From contig USMC01000006.1 of the NCBI GenBank assembly GCA_900555715.1, forward strand, positions 22,084 through 86,083: a DNA stretch of 64,000 nucleotides, read 5' to 3'. This document shows positions 16,699-23,914 of this stretch, piece after piece. The translations under genes were made by a program, and so were the position numbers. Under the pieces are notes generated by a model. It searched no databases. It was not told the origin of the DNA and was given only the letters and a program-made list of their open reading frames with translations. This DNA comes from an uncultured Porphyromonadaceae bacterium. GTDB lineage: Bacteria > Bacteroidota > Bacteroidia > Bacteroidales > Muribaculaceae. Numbering within the stretch: position 1 is the first letter of the stretch; the number at the start of each line of letters is the position of its first letter.

Positions 16699-17057
16699 TT
16701 TCTTTTAAGTTTGAATGTTAGACTTATGGAGTGGCTTTTCCCTGCCTTAACCGGGCTTGCGGGTCGGCCGCTCCTGTTTTCTTGCGGCATCGGAGGATGG
16801 TGGCCATAAGGGGAATTAGGCAAGGCCTTCGAACGGAGTGTGCCTTGATGTTTGCCCTGCCACCTCCAAATTCGCCGCAGGAAACGGACGGGCGACTGCC
16901 GGATGAATACAATGTGGTATAAACGGTTGTCGTGTGCGTACAAAGGGATGTGTATGACATATAAACGGAATCGCAGGACTATAAAAGGATGAACGCAGCC
17001 CGTGAGCAAAAGAAAAGACGGCCGTAGCCGTCTTTTGATGATAGCGGGATGGGAGCG
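16699..17057. promoter_or_regulatory. Intergenic module G with the clearest TATAAA row
   Basis: A TTTTCCCTGCC (AGGGAAAA) box near 16734 marks the leader. A degenerate plus-strand promoter has TTG at 16845 and CAAATTCG at 16867. Four elements follow at 16918 (TATAAACGG), 16939 (TACAAAGGG), 16960 (TATAAACGG) and 16980 (TATAAAAGG), that is 21, 21 and 20 bases apart, so all on the same face of the helix. The SSB terminator follows at 17013. Confidence 0.55.
17013..17036 (-). terminator. Bidirectional terminator at the SSB gene
   Basis: AAAAGACGGC ... GCCGTCTTTT is a perfect 10-bp stem with A-run and T-run on its two sides, so it can stop transcription from either direction. It lies 22 bases beyond the SSB stop codon. 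Confidence 0.75.
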
Positions 17058-17456
17058 TCATGCCGCTCTCTTTTTGGAAGCCTTGCCTTTCGCCGGCTTT
17101 TTCCCGTCGGTTTTCTTCTCGATGGACAGTTCGCTGACGGATGTGGCAACGAAGACGATGCGGTTGTGCTTGGTTCCGTCCTCCGATGTCCATTCTTCCG
17201 GGCGGATGAATCCTGAAACCTGGACGAGCTTGCCTTTCTTGAGAAGCTCGAAGGTCGATGCCTCTTCGGACTTGCGCCAGCACTCGCAGTTTACAAGAGC
17301 CGACCTGCGGATGGTTTCGTCACCGTTGGTCTCGGTGCGGCTGACTGAGAGGGGAAAACGGGCAACCGAGCTTTTCTCGAAGTTGCGGATGTTTGCGTTG
17401 ACGGCTACATAGCCACTGAGGTTGAACGAATTGGTGTTGTTTGTTGAAGTTGCCAT
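17058..17456 (-). CDS. ssb: Single-strand DNA-binding protein of the element
   Basis: 132 residues from the ATG at 17456 (MATSTNNTNSFNLSGYV). It has an OB-fold pattern: NANIRNFEKSSVARFPLSVSR, CECWRKSE, GKLVQVSGFIRPEEW and HNRIVFVATSVSELS, as in SSB-like proteins of ICEs. The tail (KKTDGKKPAKGKASKKRAA) is Lys/Ala-rich and lacks the acidic DDDIPF tip of chromosomal SSB, so it may not recruit the same partners. It would coat the transferred strand. The start sits just after the leader; an upstream in-frame ATG at 17483 is less likely. Confidence 0.8.
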   Translation of the reverse strand: MATSTNNTNSFNLSGYVAVNANIRNFEKSSVARFPLSVSRTETNGDETIRRSALVNCECWRKSEEASTFELLKKGKLVQVSGFIRPEEWTSEDGTKHNRIVFVATSVSELSIEKKTDGKKPAKGKASKKRAA

Positions 17457-18236
17457 AACTTTAAGTATTAAAGAGTTAAACATTTAATTTTTACGATGCA
17501 AAAAGATGACATGGGCATAGGGCAGCACCAGCGGAAGGTTCGGCAAATACTCTTTTTGTCAAGCCTGCGAAAAGAAAAAGGAAGATTTGTTGAAAGCCGT
17601 TGGTCAAAGGTGGCAACCGTCCCGTAGGAGCATAAGTCTCCGCCATGATCATAACTTCGCATCAGGAAAAATAATTGTGTATGACTCGCCGTAATACTGT
17701 TGTGGCAGCTTGACGACACCATACTGTCCCAGATGGCTGTACGTTGAAGCAATCCCGTATAAATTCGTAAGCTGGGCATTGCACGCCTCCCTCTGTCATG
17801 ACGTGATACTGACGGTGAAGCGGATGTCCGTCCGGGACTATGTATGCGTGTGCGGCTGTCCGTGGATGCATAGACCGCTGCTCAGGAAAGGCTATCCTAT
17901 GGTTGACGGCCATGCGGCAGAATGGATGATTGAAAGAATGACGGAGAATACACCGCACTCTTTATCGCATCCGGCGAACGCTGACAGAATATATCCGACA
18001 GGAAAAGGGGAAAAGCATGAACAAAAAAGGCGATGCACGGTCAGATCCGCCTTCAAGGACGGCACAGCTTGCCTGCATTGGCGAAACGGAATGCCATAAA
18101 AATGGATTTGCCGGATAAAAACGGCGGAGCCTATGGAATGATAAAAGGAGACCTTCAAAAAAGAAATAAAACAGGAATACCGGGACAGTGCAGTCCGGGC
18201 GTATTGCCCGGACTGCCGTTACCGTACTTTGGCGCA
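17457..18236. promoter_or_regulatory. Intergenic module H, 780 bases, mostly non-coding
   Basis: SSB leader region to about 17650, then TAACTTCG at 17652-17659 on the plus strand without a good TTG upstream. Elements ATAAAAATGG (about 18096), GATAAAAACGG (18114) and GATAAAAGG (18140) precede the hairpin 18191-18215. A plus-strand frame at 17710-18099 is open for 129 codons (with CVCGCPW and several Met), but I see no family and do not trust it. Confidence 0.4.
18191..18215 (-). terminator. Hairpin after the 58-residue gene
   Basis: CAGTCCGGGC-GTATT-GCCCGGACTG is a perfect 10-bp stem 22 bases beyond the stop codon at 18237. Confidence 0.65.
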
Positions 18237-18413
18237 TCAATCGAAAACAATCACCTCGTCCCGATGGGCTGCTATCTCTTCGCCATTTGGAAGCCTTACA
18301 ACGACCTCTGTGCCGTAGTCTCCAACAATCTGTCCGTCACAGATGCCTTGGCAATCTTCAAGTAATGTGCAGTATGCGCCGATGATGTCTGATGTTTCTT
18401 TTGTCTCATACAT
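18237..18413 (-). CDS. Small element protein (58 aa)
   Basis: A short gene starting MYETKETSDIIGAYCTLLED and ending AAHRDEVIVFD. It has an N-terminal helix with two cysteines and a C-terminal beta part, GDYGTEVVVRLPNGEEIAAH. Support comes from its surroundings: the conserved leader with AGAAAGGGA box and divergent promoter lies directly upstream, and a perfect hairpin closes it. It is a stand-alone transcription unit. Function unknown. Confidence 0.6.
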   Translation of the reverse strand: MYETKETSDIIGAYCTLLEDCQGICDGQIVGDYGTEVVVRLPNGEEIAAHRDEVIVFD

Positions 18414-18849
18414 GGTTTTGTCTGTGTTAAGAAGTTATTGGTTTTTATCCCTTTCTTTCCGCTGGGCGTCGGGGATTTGAATATTACAGTGCCTGTAAAG
18501 GTGACGCTGGCAGACAAGGCATGGTTTTGGAGGGAAAGATTGGGCGGAGCCTCCATCTTGCAGTGACAAACACGGCGTGTCTGACCTTGACGCTCTGACA
18601 GCGGCTTCTACCTTTGCACCGTAATATTCTGCCATCCCGACCGGCAAACAGGGATTGATAACTCCGTATAGAAATGGTTGTGCTTTCATATTCCTGACAG
18701 GAATATAAAAGGATTAGAATGGGAATTTACAAGAGGGAGAGCGAGGGCGTCTCAAGGCGGACACCGTGAAGCAAAAGGCATGGCTGTGGATATTCGCGCC
18801 ACACCCTATGAAGGTGCAGGCAGGGCAAAGCCCCGCCTGTCCGTCATAG
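18414..18849. promoter_or_regulatory. Intergenic module I with strong divergent promoter
   Basis: The leader of the 58-residue gene has the AGAAAGGGA box near 18452-18461. The plus-strand promoter has TTG at 18587 and TACCTTTG at 18609-18616, 22 bases apart start to start. TATAAAAGG is at 18704. The hairpin 18817-18839 ends the module. No coding frame is convincing. Confidence 0.5.
18817..18839 (-). terminator. Hairpin after the 236-residue gene
   Basis: CAGGCAGGGC-AAA-GCCCCGCCTG forms a stem with one mismatch, 11 bases past the stop codon at 18850. Confidence 0.55.
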
Positions 18850-19560
18850 TCAGACTAAATAACAAGAGGCATCCTTGCAGTCCTTGTTCACAACTGTATA
18901 GTGCAGGATTTCATCAACGCTGTCTAATCTCCGCCAGCCGTTGTAAATCCTTTCTCCGTCAAGGTCGATAACCGTCAGACGGCAGTTGTCCACCCCGTCA
19001 CGGCTCCGTTCAGAGTCAAAAGTAATGCTGATGCCGTTGCCGTAGGTCAGGTACAGTGAGGTGTAGTTTACCGTTACCGACGGCTTTTCCACAGGGCGGT
19101 TGCCATTGAAATATCCTGCGGCAAGCAAAAGCTGTTCGGCGAATTTCACAGCTTCGGCAGAGTATTTCTTCATGGCGGATTTGACAGGGATTTCATCATG
19201 GCTGTTTCCGATGAAGTTATAAGGCAACACCCTGTTGCTATACGAAAGCAGGAACGGCTCATGGTGCTTCTCCCTGACAGGGAGATTTGTTGCCAGATAT
19301 TCTTCTTTGGTGATGATGTAGCTCTCGGTCATATCCTCATTCATATAGATGCAGTAGGCTCGCTTCGCCCGTTTCCGTTTTTCCTCATAAATCCTTTGCT
19401 CCATAGCGTCCATGCAGTTGTATCGGTGTCGGGGAACACGCTTGATGGCATTGACAAAGGTGGGGGTCTTGCAGTACCCGAACTTTTCTGCAAATTCGGG
19501 TACTGTACCTATAAAATCATAGCCTTTCCAGTTGTACCTGTTCATCTTGTTATAATTCAT
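18850..19560 (-). CDS. Element protein of unknown function (236 aa)
   Basis: Starts MNYNKMNRYNWKGYDFIGT. Residues 1-70 are basic and aromatic (FVNAIKRVPRHRYNCMDAMEQ), the middle has YIITKEEYLATN, and the end is beta-rich (LTYGNGISITFDSERS, CRLTVIDLDGERIYNGW). No signal peptide, membrane segment or known motif. Its start overlaps the stop of the preceding 142-residue gene by 11 bases, so the two are coupled in one operon with a shared leader (module J). Confidence 0.65.
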   Translation of the reverse strand: MNYNKMNRYNWKGYDFIGTVPEFAEKFGYCKTPTFVNAIKRVPRHRYNCMDAMEQRIYEEKRKRAKRAYCIYMNEDMTESYIITKEEYLATNLPVREKHHEPFLLSYSNRVLPYNFIGNSHDEIPVKSAMKKYSAEAVKFAEQLLLAAGYFNGNRPVEKPSVTVNYTSLYLTYGNGISITFDSERSRDGVDNCRLTVIDLDGERIYNGWRRLDSVDEILHYTVVNKDCKDASCYLV

Positions 19561-19978
19561 TGGTTAAACAATTACAGCCTGTAAGGACAAAATCCCCACC
19601 TTCAAATTCAGCAAGCGATTTAAGGTCTTCAATGCTGTTGCAATAGAAGAATATCTTTTCATCGGTGGCATCGTCCACATCTGTAGATAGCTTTATTGTT
19701 ACAGGCTGTGGCTCTACGAAACTTTCATCTTTCCATACGATTTCACACAACGCATAAAGCGGTTCTTTTCTATGTTCGGCACAAAAAACAGCATAGAGTT
19801 TGTCAATATCCTCTTTCACTTCATCAACATCGGAGAGGACAACACCATTGCCACAGTCATCACACCATCCGTAAATAAAGGCTTCATCCGTATAGTTACG
19901 GAAAGATTTGTCATTGGGGTTAATCATGGCTTCGCAAGCCACGTGCATACCGCCGCATTTTGTACATATTACTTTCAT
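19550..19978 (-). CDS. Zinc-ribbon-like element protein (142 aa)
   Basis: Starts MKVICTKCGGMHVACEAMIN. Two CxxC pairs (CTKC at 5-8 and CDDC near 39-42, in YGWCDDCGNG) suggest one zinc site. The rest is acidic (LSDVDEVKEDIDKLY) and ends CNCLTNEL with a further cysteine pair. Proteins with this CGG...INP...YTDE...GWC pattern are common in Bacteroidales mobile elements, without known function as far as I know. It is the first gene of a two-gene operon. Confidence 0.7.
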   Translation of the reverse strand: MKVICTKCGGMHVACEAMINPNDKSFRNYTDEAFIYGWCDDCGNGVVLSDVDEVKEDIDKLYAVFCAEHRKEPLYALCEIVWKDESFVEPQPVTIKLSTDVDDATDEKIFFYCNSIEDLKSLAEFEGGDFVLTGCNCLTNEL

Positions 19979-20364
19979 ATTTTCAAATTTTTATTTTCCC
20001 TGCCCTTGAAGCCTTTTCGACTTCGCCTGAAGGGATTGTTTTACGTGCGGTTCAAACGGGGAGGCAAGAACAGAGGGCAAGGAACCGAGAATGAATTTTT
20101 ATGAAATGCCGTAATCTGTGATTTCGGAAAGTTTCCGTCAAATTTCATTGGAGGTAGCCACGGCGGTACTTGAACGGCGTTCGTCCACCGTAACTTTGCA
20201 CGCGAAAACAACCCGTGGCGCATGTCGTGCAAGCATTGCGTCTTTCTACAAAAGGGTATTGCTTGAATAAAACAGGTACAAACTAAAATGGGACTATAAA
20301 AGGGCAGCCACCTACAAGGGCAAAGCCACCCGCTGTGGATAGCGGATGGTCTATGCTTCGACTG
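19979..20364. promoter_or_regulatory. Intergenic module J, leader paralogous to module K
   Basis: Bases 19985-20215 match 20865-21090 at roughly 80%, with shared blocks GAAATGCCGTAATCTGTGAT and TTTCGGAAAGTTT. The minus leader has a GAAGTC-GAAA-AGGCTTC hairpin and AGGGAAAA. The plus-strand promoter has TTG at 20170 and TAACTTTGCA at 20191. TAAAATGGG (20282) and TATAAAAGG (20293) follow. Confidence 0.55.
20327..20347 (-). terminator. Weak hairpin after the 158-residue gene
   Basis: CCGCT-GTGGAT-AGCGG is a short stem 18 bases past the stop codon at 20365. It is weaker than the other hairpins of the element. Confidence 0.35.
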
Positions 20365-20841
20365 TTATTTTTGAGTTCTTTTGTTCATCAGAGTGAGTTG
20401 GCTGGAGCGGTCTGCAAGCCAATAAGCATCACTGTCAAGGTAAACACATCTGCCGCCGTTCCAAGGTTTCTCGAAAGCCAGTATCTCACACGGACCGAAT
20501 ACCACGCCGTAATCATTTGTGAACGCCACCATGTCGCCAACTTCCAAATCGTTGTCTGTGGCAATAACTTCTGAAAGCCTGTTGTAAAAAACCGAGCCTT
20601 CAGCCTCATGTTTCTCTCTCCACTTCTGAAACTCCTCTTTATAGCTTCTCGTTGGAGGTATCGGGGATAGTTCCGAAGCCAATACCTCTGCTTCAGAATG
20701 GTCGCTTGCAATTAAGATGATGCTGTCCTCATATACTTCTTCAGGTGCAGAAATCACTTTATAGTCGCCACTGGATATACCGTTGTCGGGGTCGTTCCAA
20801 TAAAGGAGGTTGCCATTCTTGATAAAATCGTACTTGTTCAT
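20365..20841 (-). CDS. Element protein of unknown function (158 aa)
   Basis: Starts MNKYDFIKNGNLLYWNDPD. It is beta-rich at the start (GDYKVISAPEEVYEDSIILI), has a helical middle (YKEEFQKWREKHEAEG) and a second beta part with LEVGDMVAFTNDYGVVFGP that resembles a small barrel. No known family. It is a stand-alone unit, the last before the integrase, and its leader (module K) is a near copy of module J. Confidence 0.6.
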   Translation of the reverse strand: MNKYDFIKNGNLLYWNDPDNGISSGDYKVISAPEEVYEDSIILIASDHSEAEVLASELSPIPPTRSYKEEFQKWREKHEAEGSVFYNRLSEVIATDNDLEVGDMVAFTNDYGVVFGPCEILAFEKPWNGGRCVYLDSDAYWLADRSSQLTLMNKRTQK

Positions 20842-21229
20842 TGTCTTATGTTTTTTTGTTGTTACTATTTCCCTTTATTCAAAGTCTTTCGAGTTCGCTG
20901 GAAAGGATTGTTTTTATGTGCCATTTCAAACGGAGAATGAAAGGACAACAAACAAGAAATCAAGGATGAAATTTTGTGAAATGCCGTAATCTGTGATTTC
21001 GGAAAGTTTTCGTCAAAATTCACCGAAGATAGTGAGACGCTTCTTGTGCAGTGTCCTTACTCCGTAACTTTGCACACGAAAACAGACTTTCGCGGAAATC
21101 GCAAATGAGGGATTGGATCCGATACAAAGGGGCAAAGAATACCGTAGGTATCTGGATAACCAAGATGCAGCAAATGGCAAATAATAAAAGGAGGCCTTCT
21201 AAAAAAAAGAAAAAAGGTCTGTAACGAAA

Positions 21230-21292
21230 CAAGTCAGAAGTCGTGTTATATATACACGGACTGACTGACTAATATTTTGACCGGAACAGAAA
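21230..21292. repeat. AT-rich palindromic repeat, copy 1
   Basis: AAGTCAGAAGT, then the stem CGTGT-TATATAT-ACACG, then GGACTGACTGAC and ATTTTGACC. It pairs with copy 2 about 109 bases downstream. The stem differs from copy 2 by matched changes, so the palindrome itself is kept. Confidence 0.6.
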
Positions 21293-21337
21293 CGGCTCTG
21301 TGAATATGAAGAGCCGGGATGCAGTCGGAAAAGGAAA

Positions 21338-21413
21338 CAGGTCGGAAGTCATGTACTTATATATACATGAACTGACTGACATATATATTGACCTGTTCAT
21401 GCATATGTGAACA
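21338..21413. repeat. AT-rich palindromic repeat, copy 2
   Basis: ACAGGTCGGAAGT, then CATGTA ... TACATG around TTATATA, then AACTGACTGAC and ATTGACCTGT, so the outer ends ACAGGTC/GACCTGT also pair. A further hairpin TGTTCA-TGCATATG-TGAACA follows at 21394-21413. Confidence 0.6.
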
Positions 21414-21623
21414 GGGGCAGGTGCAACAAAGAGGGGAATTGGAATAATTGAAGTTGGAGAACATGAAGATTTGGCCTTGTTTTTTTCTTTGAAGGCAAAA
21501 AATTATCTCCAATGAAACGATAAATAACACGAGTTCGCGATAGACGCTCAATTATAAATCGGACTAATTATTTTTGGCGAATATGTTACCTCTGTGTTAG
21601 TCGCAAATTTATGCTATTTTGGA

Positions 21624-22637
21624 CTATACTGATATACAATTAGTTGCAAGCGTATTCGTAGAGGTTTGCGAAGTATGACGCAAGCAGTGAAAGGAGAGTT
21701 TCTTCTCGATGCCTGCTGCCTTGATCCATTTCTTGAATGGCTGTTGCGCCATAGAGCGACGAAAACCTTTGAAGATTAGACCTTCGCCTCGTTCGCCGCA
21801 GTATTTGAGTGCTTCATCGCTGACGGGGAGAGTGGCTTCTGTGTCGGTCTTCTCAGTGCAGAGTCGGATGCAATAGCCGCCGTCGGGACTGCGTTCGATA
21901 TTTTCCCAACGTAGTTGCAACAAGTCGCTAAGACGCAGTCCGGTAAACAGTCCGAACATTGATGCTCGTTTGAGAACTGGCACCTCACATTCGGCTGCAT
22001 CGAGAATCTTCATCTCGTCGAGCGTCAGATACTCCTTCTTCACCTCCTGCCACTTAATGCCTTCAAGGAAGTCATTGACGTTCTCGGTGATGTATTTCTC
22101 CTTGTATGCCATTTTCAGCAGGCAACGGAATGTTGACCAATAGCCCGCTGCCGAGTTGTTGGAGAGTGGTATTTTCTTATCCGGGTGTCTGAGGTTGTGA
22201 GCATAAAGCAGATATTCACGGAAGTCTTCGCACAGGCTGGCGGTAACATCGCCGAATGTGCAGCTGCCGCCGCAGAATTTCTTGAAATGGAGATAGACGC
22301 ACATCCATTTGTCGTATTTGCTCTTCGCTTTCTTCTCGAAGTAGGCGAGGAAGTCCATCTTCAGTTTTGCCTTGTCAAGGAAGCCGAACTGCTCGTTGAT
22401 AAGGCTCTGATAACGGATACAGCGGATTGCTTCGGCTTTCTCTTCCATTTCTTGATTGAAACGGCGTTGCATTTCGTTGGCGGGTTCCGCATAGATGACT
22501 ATGCCGAGAGTCTCACGACGCGTCATCTTGTTGGTGTGAGGATTGCGTATCGCCGGATAATAATCGAGGTAGAGCGATACTTTTCCTCCGACATACGGGC
22601 GACGACGGAGGAACACTTTGGTGCAGGTGTTTGTCAT
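21624..22637 (-). pseudogene. Tyrosine integrase lacking its C-terminal catalytic end
   Basis: 337 residues starting MTNTCTKVFLRRRPYVGGK. An N-terminal SAM-like core-binding domain (about 100-200) and the start of the catalytic domain are present: GLFTGLRLSDLLQLRW gives the first catalytic Arg, and FHCLRHTS gives the HxxR box. A normal Bacteroides integrase goes on for about 60 residues, including LGH and the nucleophilic Tyr. Here the frame changes character right after HxxR and stops; past the stop, SKIA and another stop recall the usual VSKML. It should be inactive unless the missing end is restored. The next gene upstream encodes the multi-HTH protein. Confidence 0.8.
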
Positions 22638-22748
22638 TGCGTTTATGGGTTTGATGGTTGATAATCAGTTGCAAAAGTAGCGGGAGAAACAAAGGGGAAC
22701 AATACCGTCTCCGGCCGCTCCAACGCTTCTCCAAACTGTATCCGTCGG

Positions 22749-23648
22749 TTATATCTCCGGCGAACCAAGCAGGGAATCAAGCTCCGAGCGGAGAATCAGA
22801 GTATATTTGCCTTTCTTCGCACGGGTGATGTTGTGGTATTTCAGATAGTGGTGGAGCTGGTCGCGTGTCAGGCTATATTTCGCCATCGCTTCGGGATAGG
22901 TGTAATACTCCGGCTCCTTTGGTGCCGTTTGACCTTTCGCCAAATCGAAATGATATTTGGAGTACATCACATAGTTTCCCTGTTTCTTCTTCGGAATACC
23001 TTCCTTCGACACGAGTGTATATATGGCAGATAGGGTCATGCCGTATTTGGCTTGAATATCCGCCACTGTGTACCATTCGGATATTTCCTCCTTCGGCTGT
23101 TGACTCGCAAAATAGCGGTCAACATGGCTGCGGCTCCAGAGCGTTTTGCCTCGGCTCTGAGTCTTCGGCCAGCCCTCGCGCTCGGCAATCTTATACATTC
23201 CCGAATTGGACACGCCGTATATCTCCTGCACCTCCTTTGAAGTGTAGAACTCGGTTATGGGCGATTGTTGCCTCGTGGCTGAGGACTCTTGGGTTTCAAG
23301 AGTTGAGAATAAGGCATCTACGTCAGCTCGTCTAATGAGGGTCTTTCGTTTCAACTTCCAGACCTTGATGACGCCTCGGTTGATATAATTGTAGATTGTA
23401 ACATGACACACACCAAGCAGGGTGGCTGCTTGTGTTGGAGTCAAGAATTCCTGTTTGGCTACTTCTTTTTGACCTGATTGCTGATATTCATATTCTCGTT
23501 GGTATGAATCCAGCTTTGCCTGACGCTTTCTTTCCTTGTATGCGAGCCCCGAACATCGGTGGCTGCAATACTCCGTTGTTGTCTTACGAGCGATGAACCC
23601 AGCTCCGCACCAACGGCACTTCTTTTTGATTTCAATGTTGCTACTCAT
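22749..23648 (-). CDS. Four-repeat helix-turn-helix (excisionase-like) protein
   Basis: 299 residues. A zinc-ribbon-like N-terminus has CRWC at 11-14 and CSHRC at 28-32. Four units of the excisionase/MerR-like HTH type then follow at about 68-111 (FLTPTQAATLLGVCHVTIYN), 134-178 (FYTSKEVQEIYGVSNSGMYK), 192-235 (WYTVADIQAKYGMTLSAIYT) and 249-292 (YYTYPEAMAKYSLTRDQLHH), each about 58-65 residues apart. Such a protein could contact several adjacent DNA sites. It lies just upstream of the integrase gene, the usual place for a recombination directionality factor or regulator. Repeats it might bind are at 23668-23731. Confidence 0.8.
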   Translation of the reverse strand: MSSNIEIKKKCRWCGAGFIARKTTTEYCSHRCSGLAYKERKRQAKLDSYQREYEYQQSGQKEVAKQEFLTPTQAATLLGVCHVTIYNYINRGVIKVWKLKRKTLIRRADVDALFSTLETQESSATRQQSPITEFYTSKEVQEIYGVSNSGMYKIAEREGWPKTQSRGKTLWSRSHVDRYFASQQPKEEISEWYTVADIQAKYGMTLSAIYTLVSKEGIPKKKQGNYVMYSKYHFDLAKGQTAPKEPEYYTYPEAMAKYSLTRDQLHHYLKYHNITRAKKGKYTLILRSELDSLLGSPEI

Positions 23649-23914
23649 TTTTATTCTGTGTTAGTGTTTATTTCGCCGTTTATTTCGCCAAAAGTGTTCA
23701 TGGGCGTAAACTGACGTAAACCTACGTAAACATCGTCCACGACCTTGCGGCACGCATTGACGGGATTGACCGATTTGCTACAAATCGGGTACAAAAACAC
23801 AGGTAAAAAGGGATGAAAAGCGGTTATAAAGAGGTATGAGCAAGAAAAAAGCCGCCCGATAACGAGCGACTTTTCAATGTTTTACACCAGATGGTACCAG
23901 TTATAACCAATAGG
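23649..23914. promoter_or_regulatory. Element-mnmE junction with short direct repeats
   Basis: TTTATTTCGCC occurs twice in a row (about 23667-23690), followed by three GTAAAC copies 10 bases apart within 23703-23731. The 11-mer TCTGTGTTAGT at about 23653 also occurs at about 21591, on the other side of the integrase and HTH genes. A TATAAAGAGG element lies at 23825 and the mnmE-side hairpin at 23844. The exact attachment site cannot be fixed without the other end. Confidence 0.4.
23844..23875 (-). terminator. Terminator of the bio-mnmE operon
   Basis: On the minus strand AGTCGC ... GCGGCT with inner CG pairs is followed by a run of six T, about 40 bases past the mnmE stop codon. One mismatch in the stem. 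Confidence 0.55.

Larger units (their letters stand above)
20842..21623. promoter_or_regulatory. Intergenic module K and AT-rich region beside the integrase
   Basis: The leader copy at 20865-21090 ends with a plus-strand promoter, TTG at 21044 and TAACTTTG at 21065-21072. AATAAAAGG is at 21183. From 21230 to 21413 are two related AT-rich palindromic repeats (listed separately). The rest to 21623 is AT-rich with no gene. Confidence 0.5.

Noticed and set aside
17710..18099. A 129-codon plus-strand frame in module H
   Set aside because: A plus-strand promoter-like site lies upstream at 17652, but the protein shows no fold or family pattern, and the frame overlaps TATAAA-type elements. Too weak to annotate.
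21230..21413. CRISPR-like array
   Set aside because: Only two imperfect palindromic copies, no regular spacers and no cas genes in the window.
23668..23731. Attachment site of the element
   Set aside because: Short direct repeats exist, but without the other end of the element a target duplication cannot be shown. I kept it only as a possible protein-binding region.
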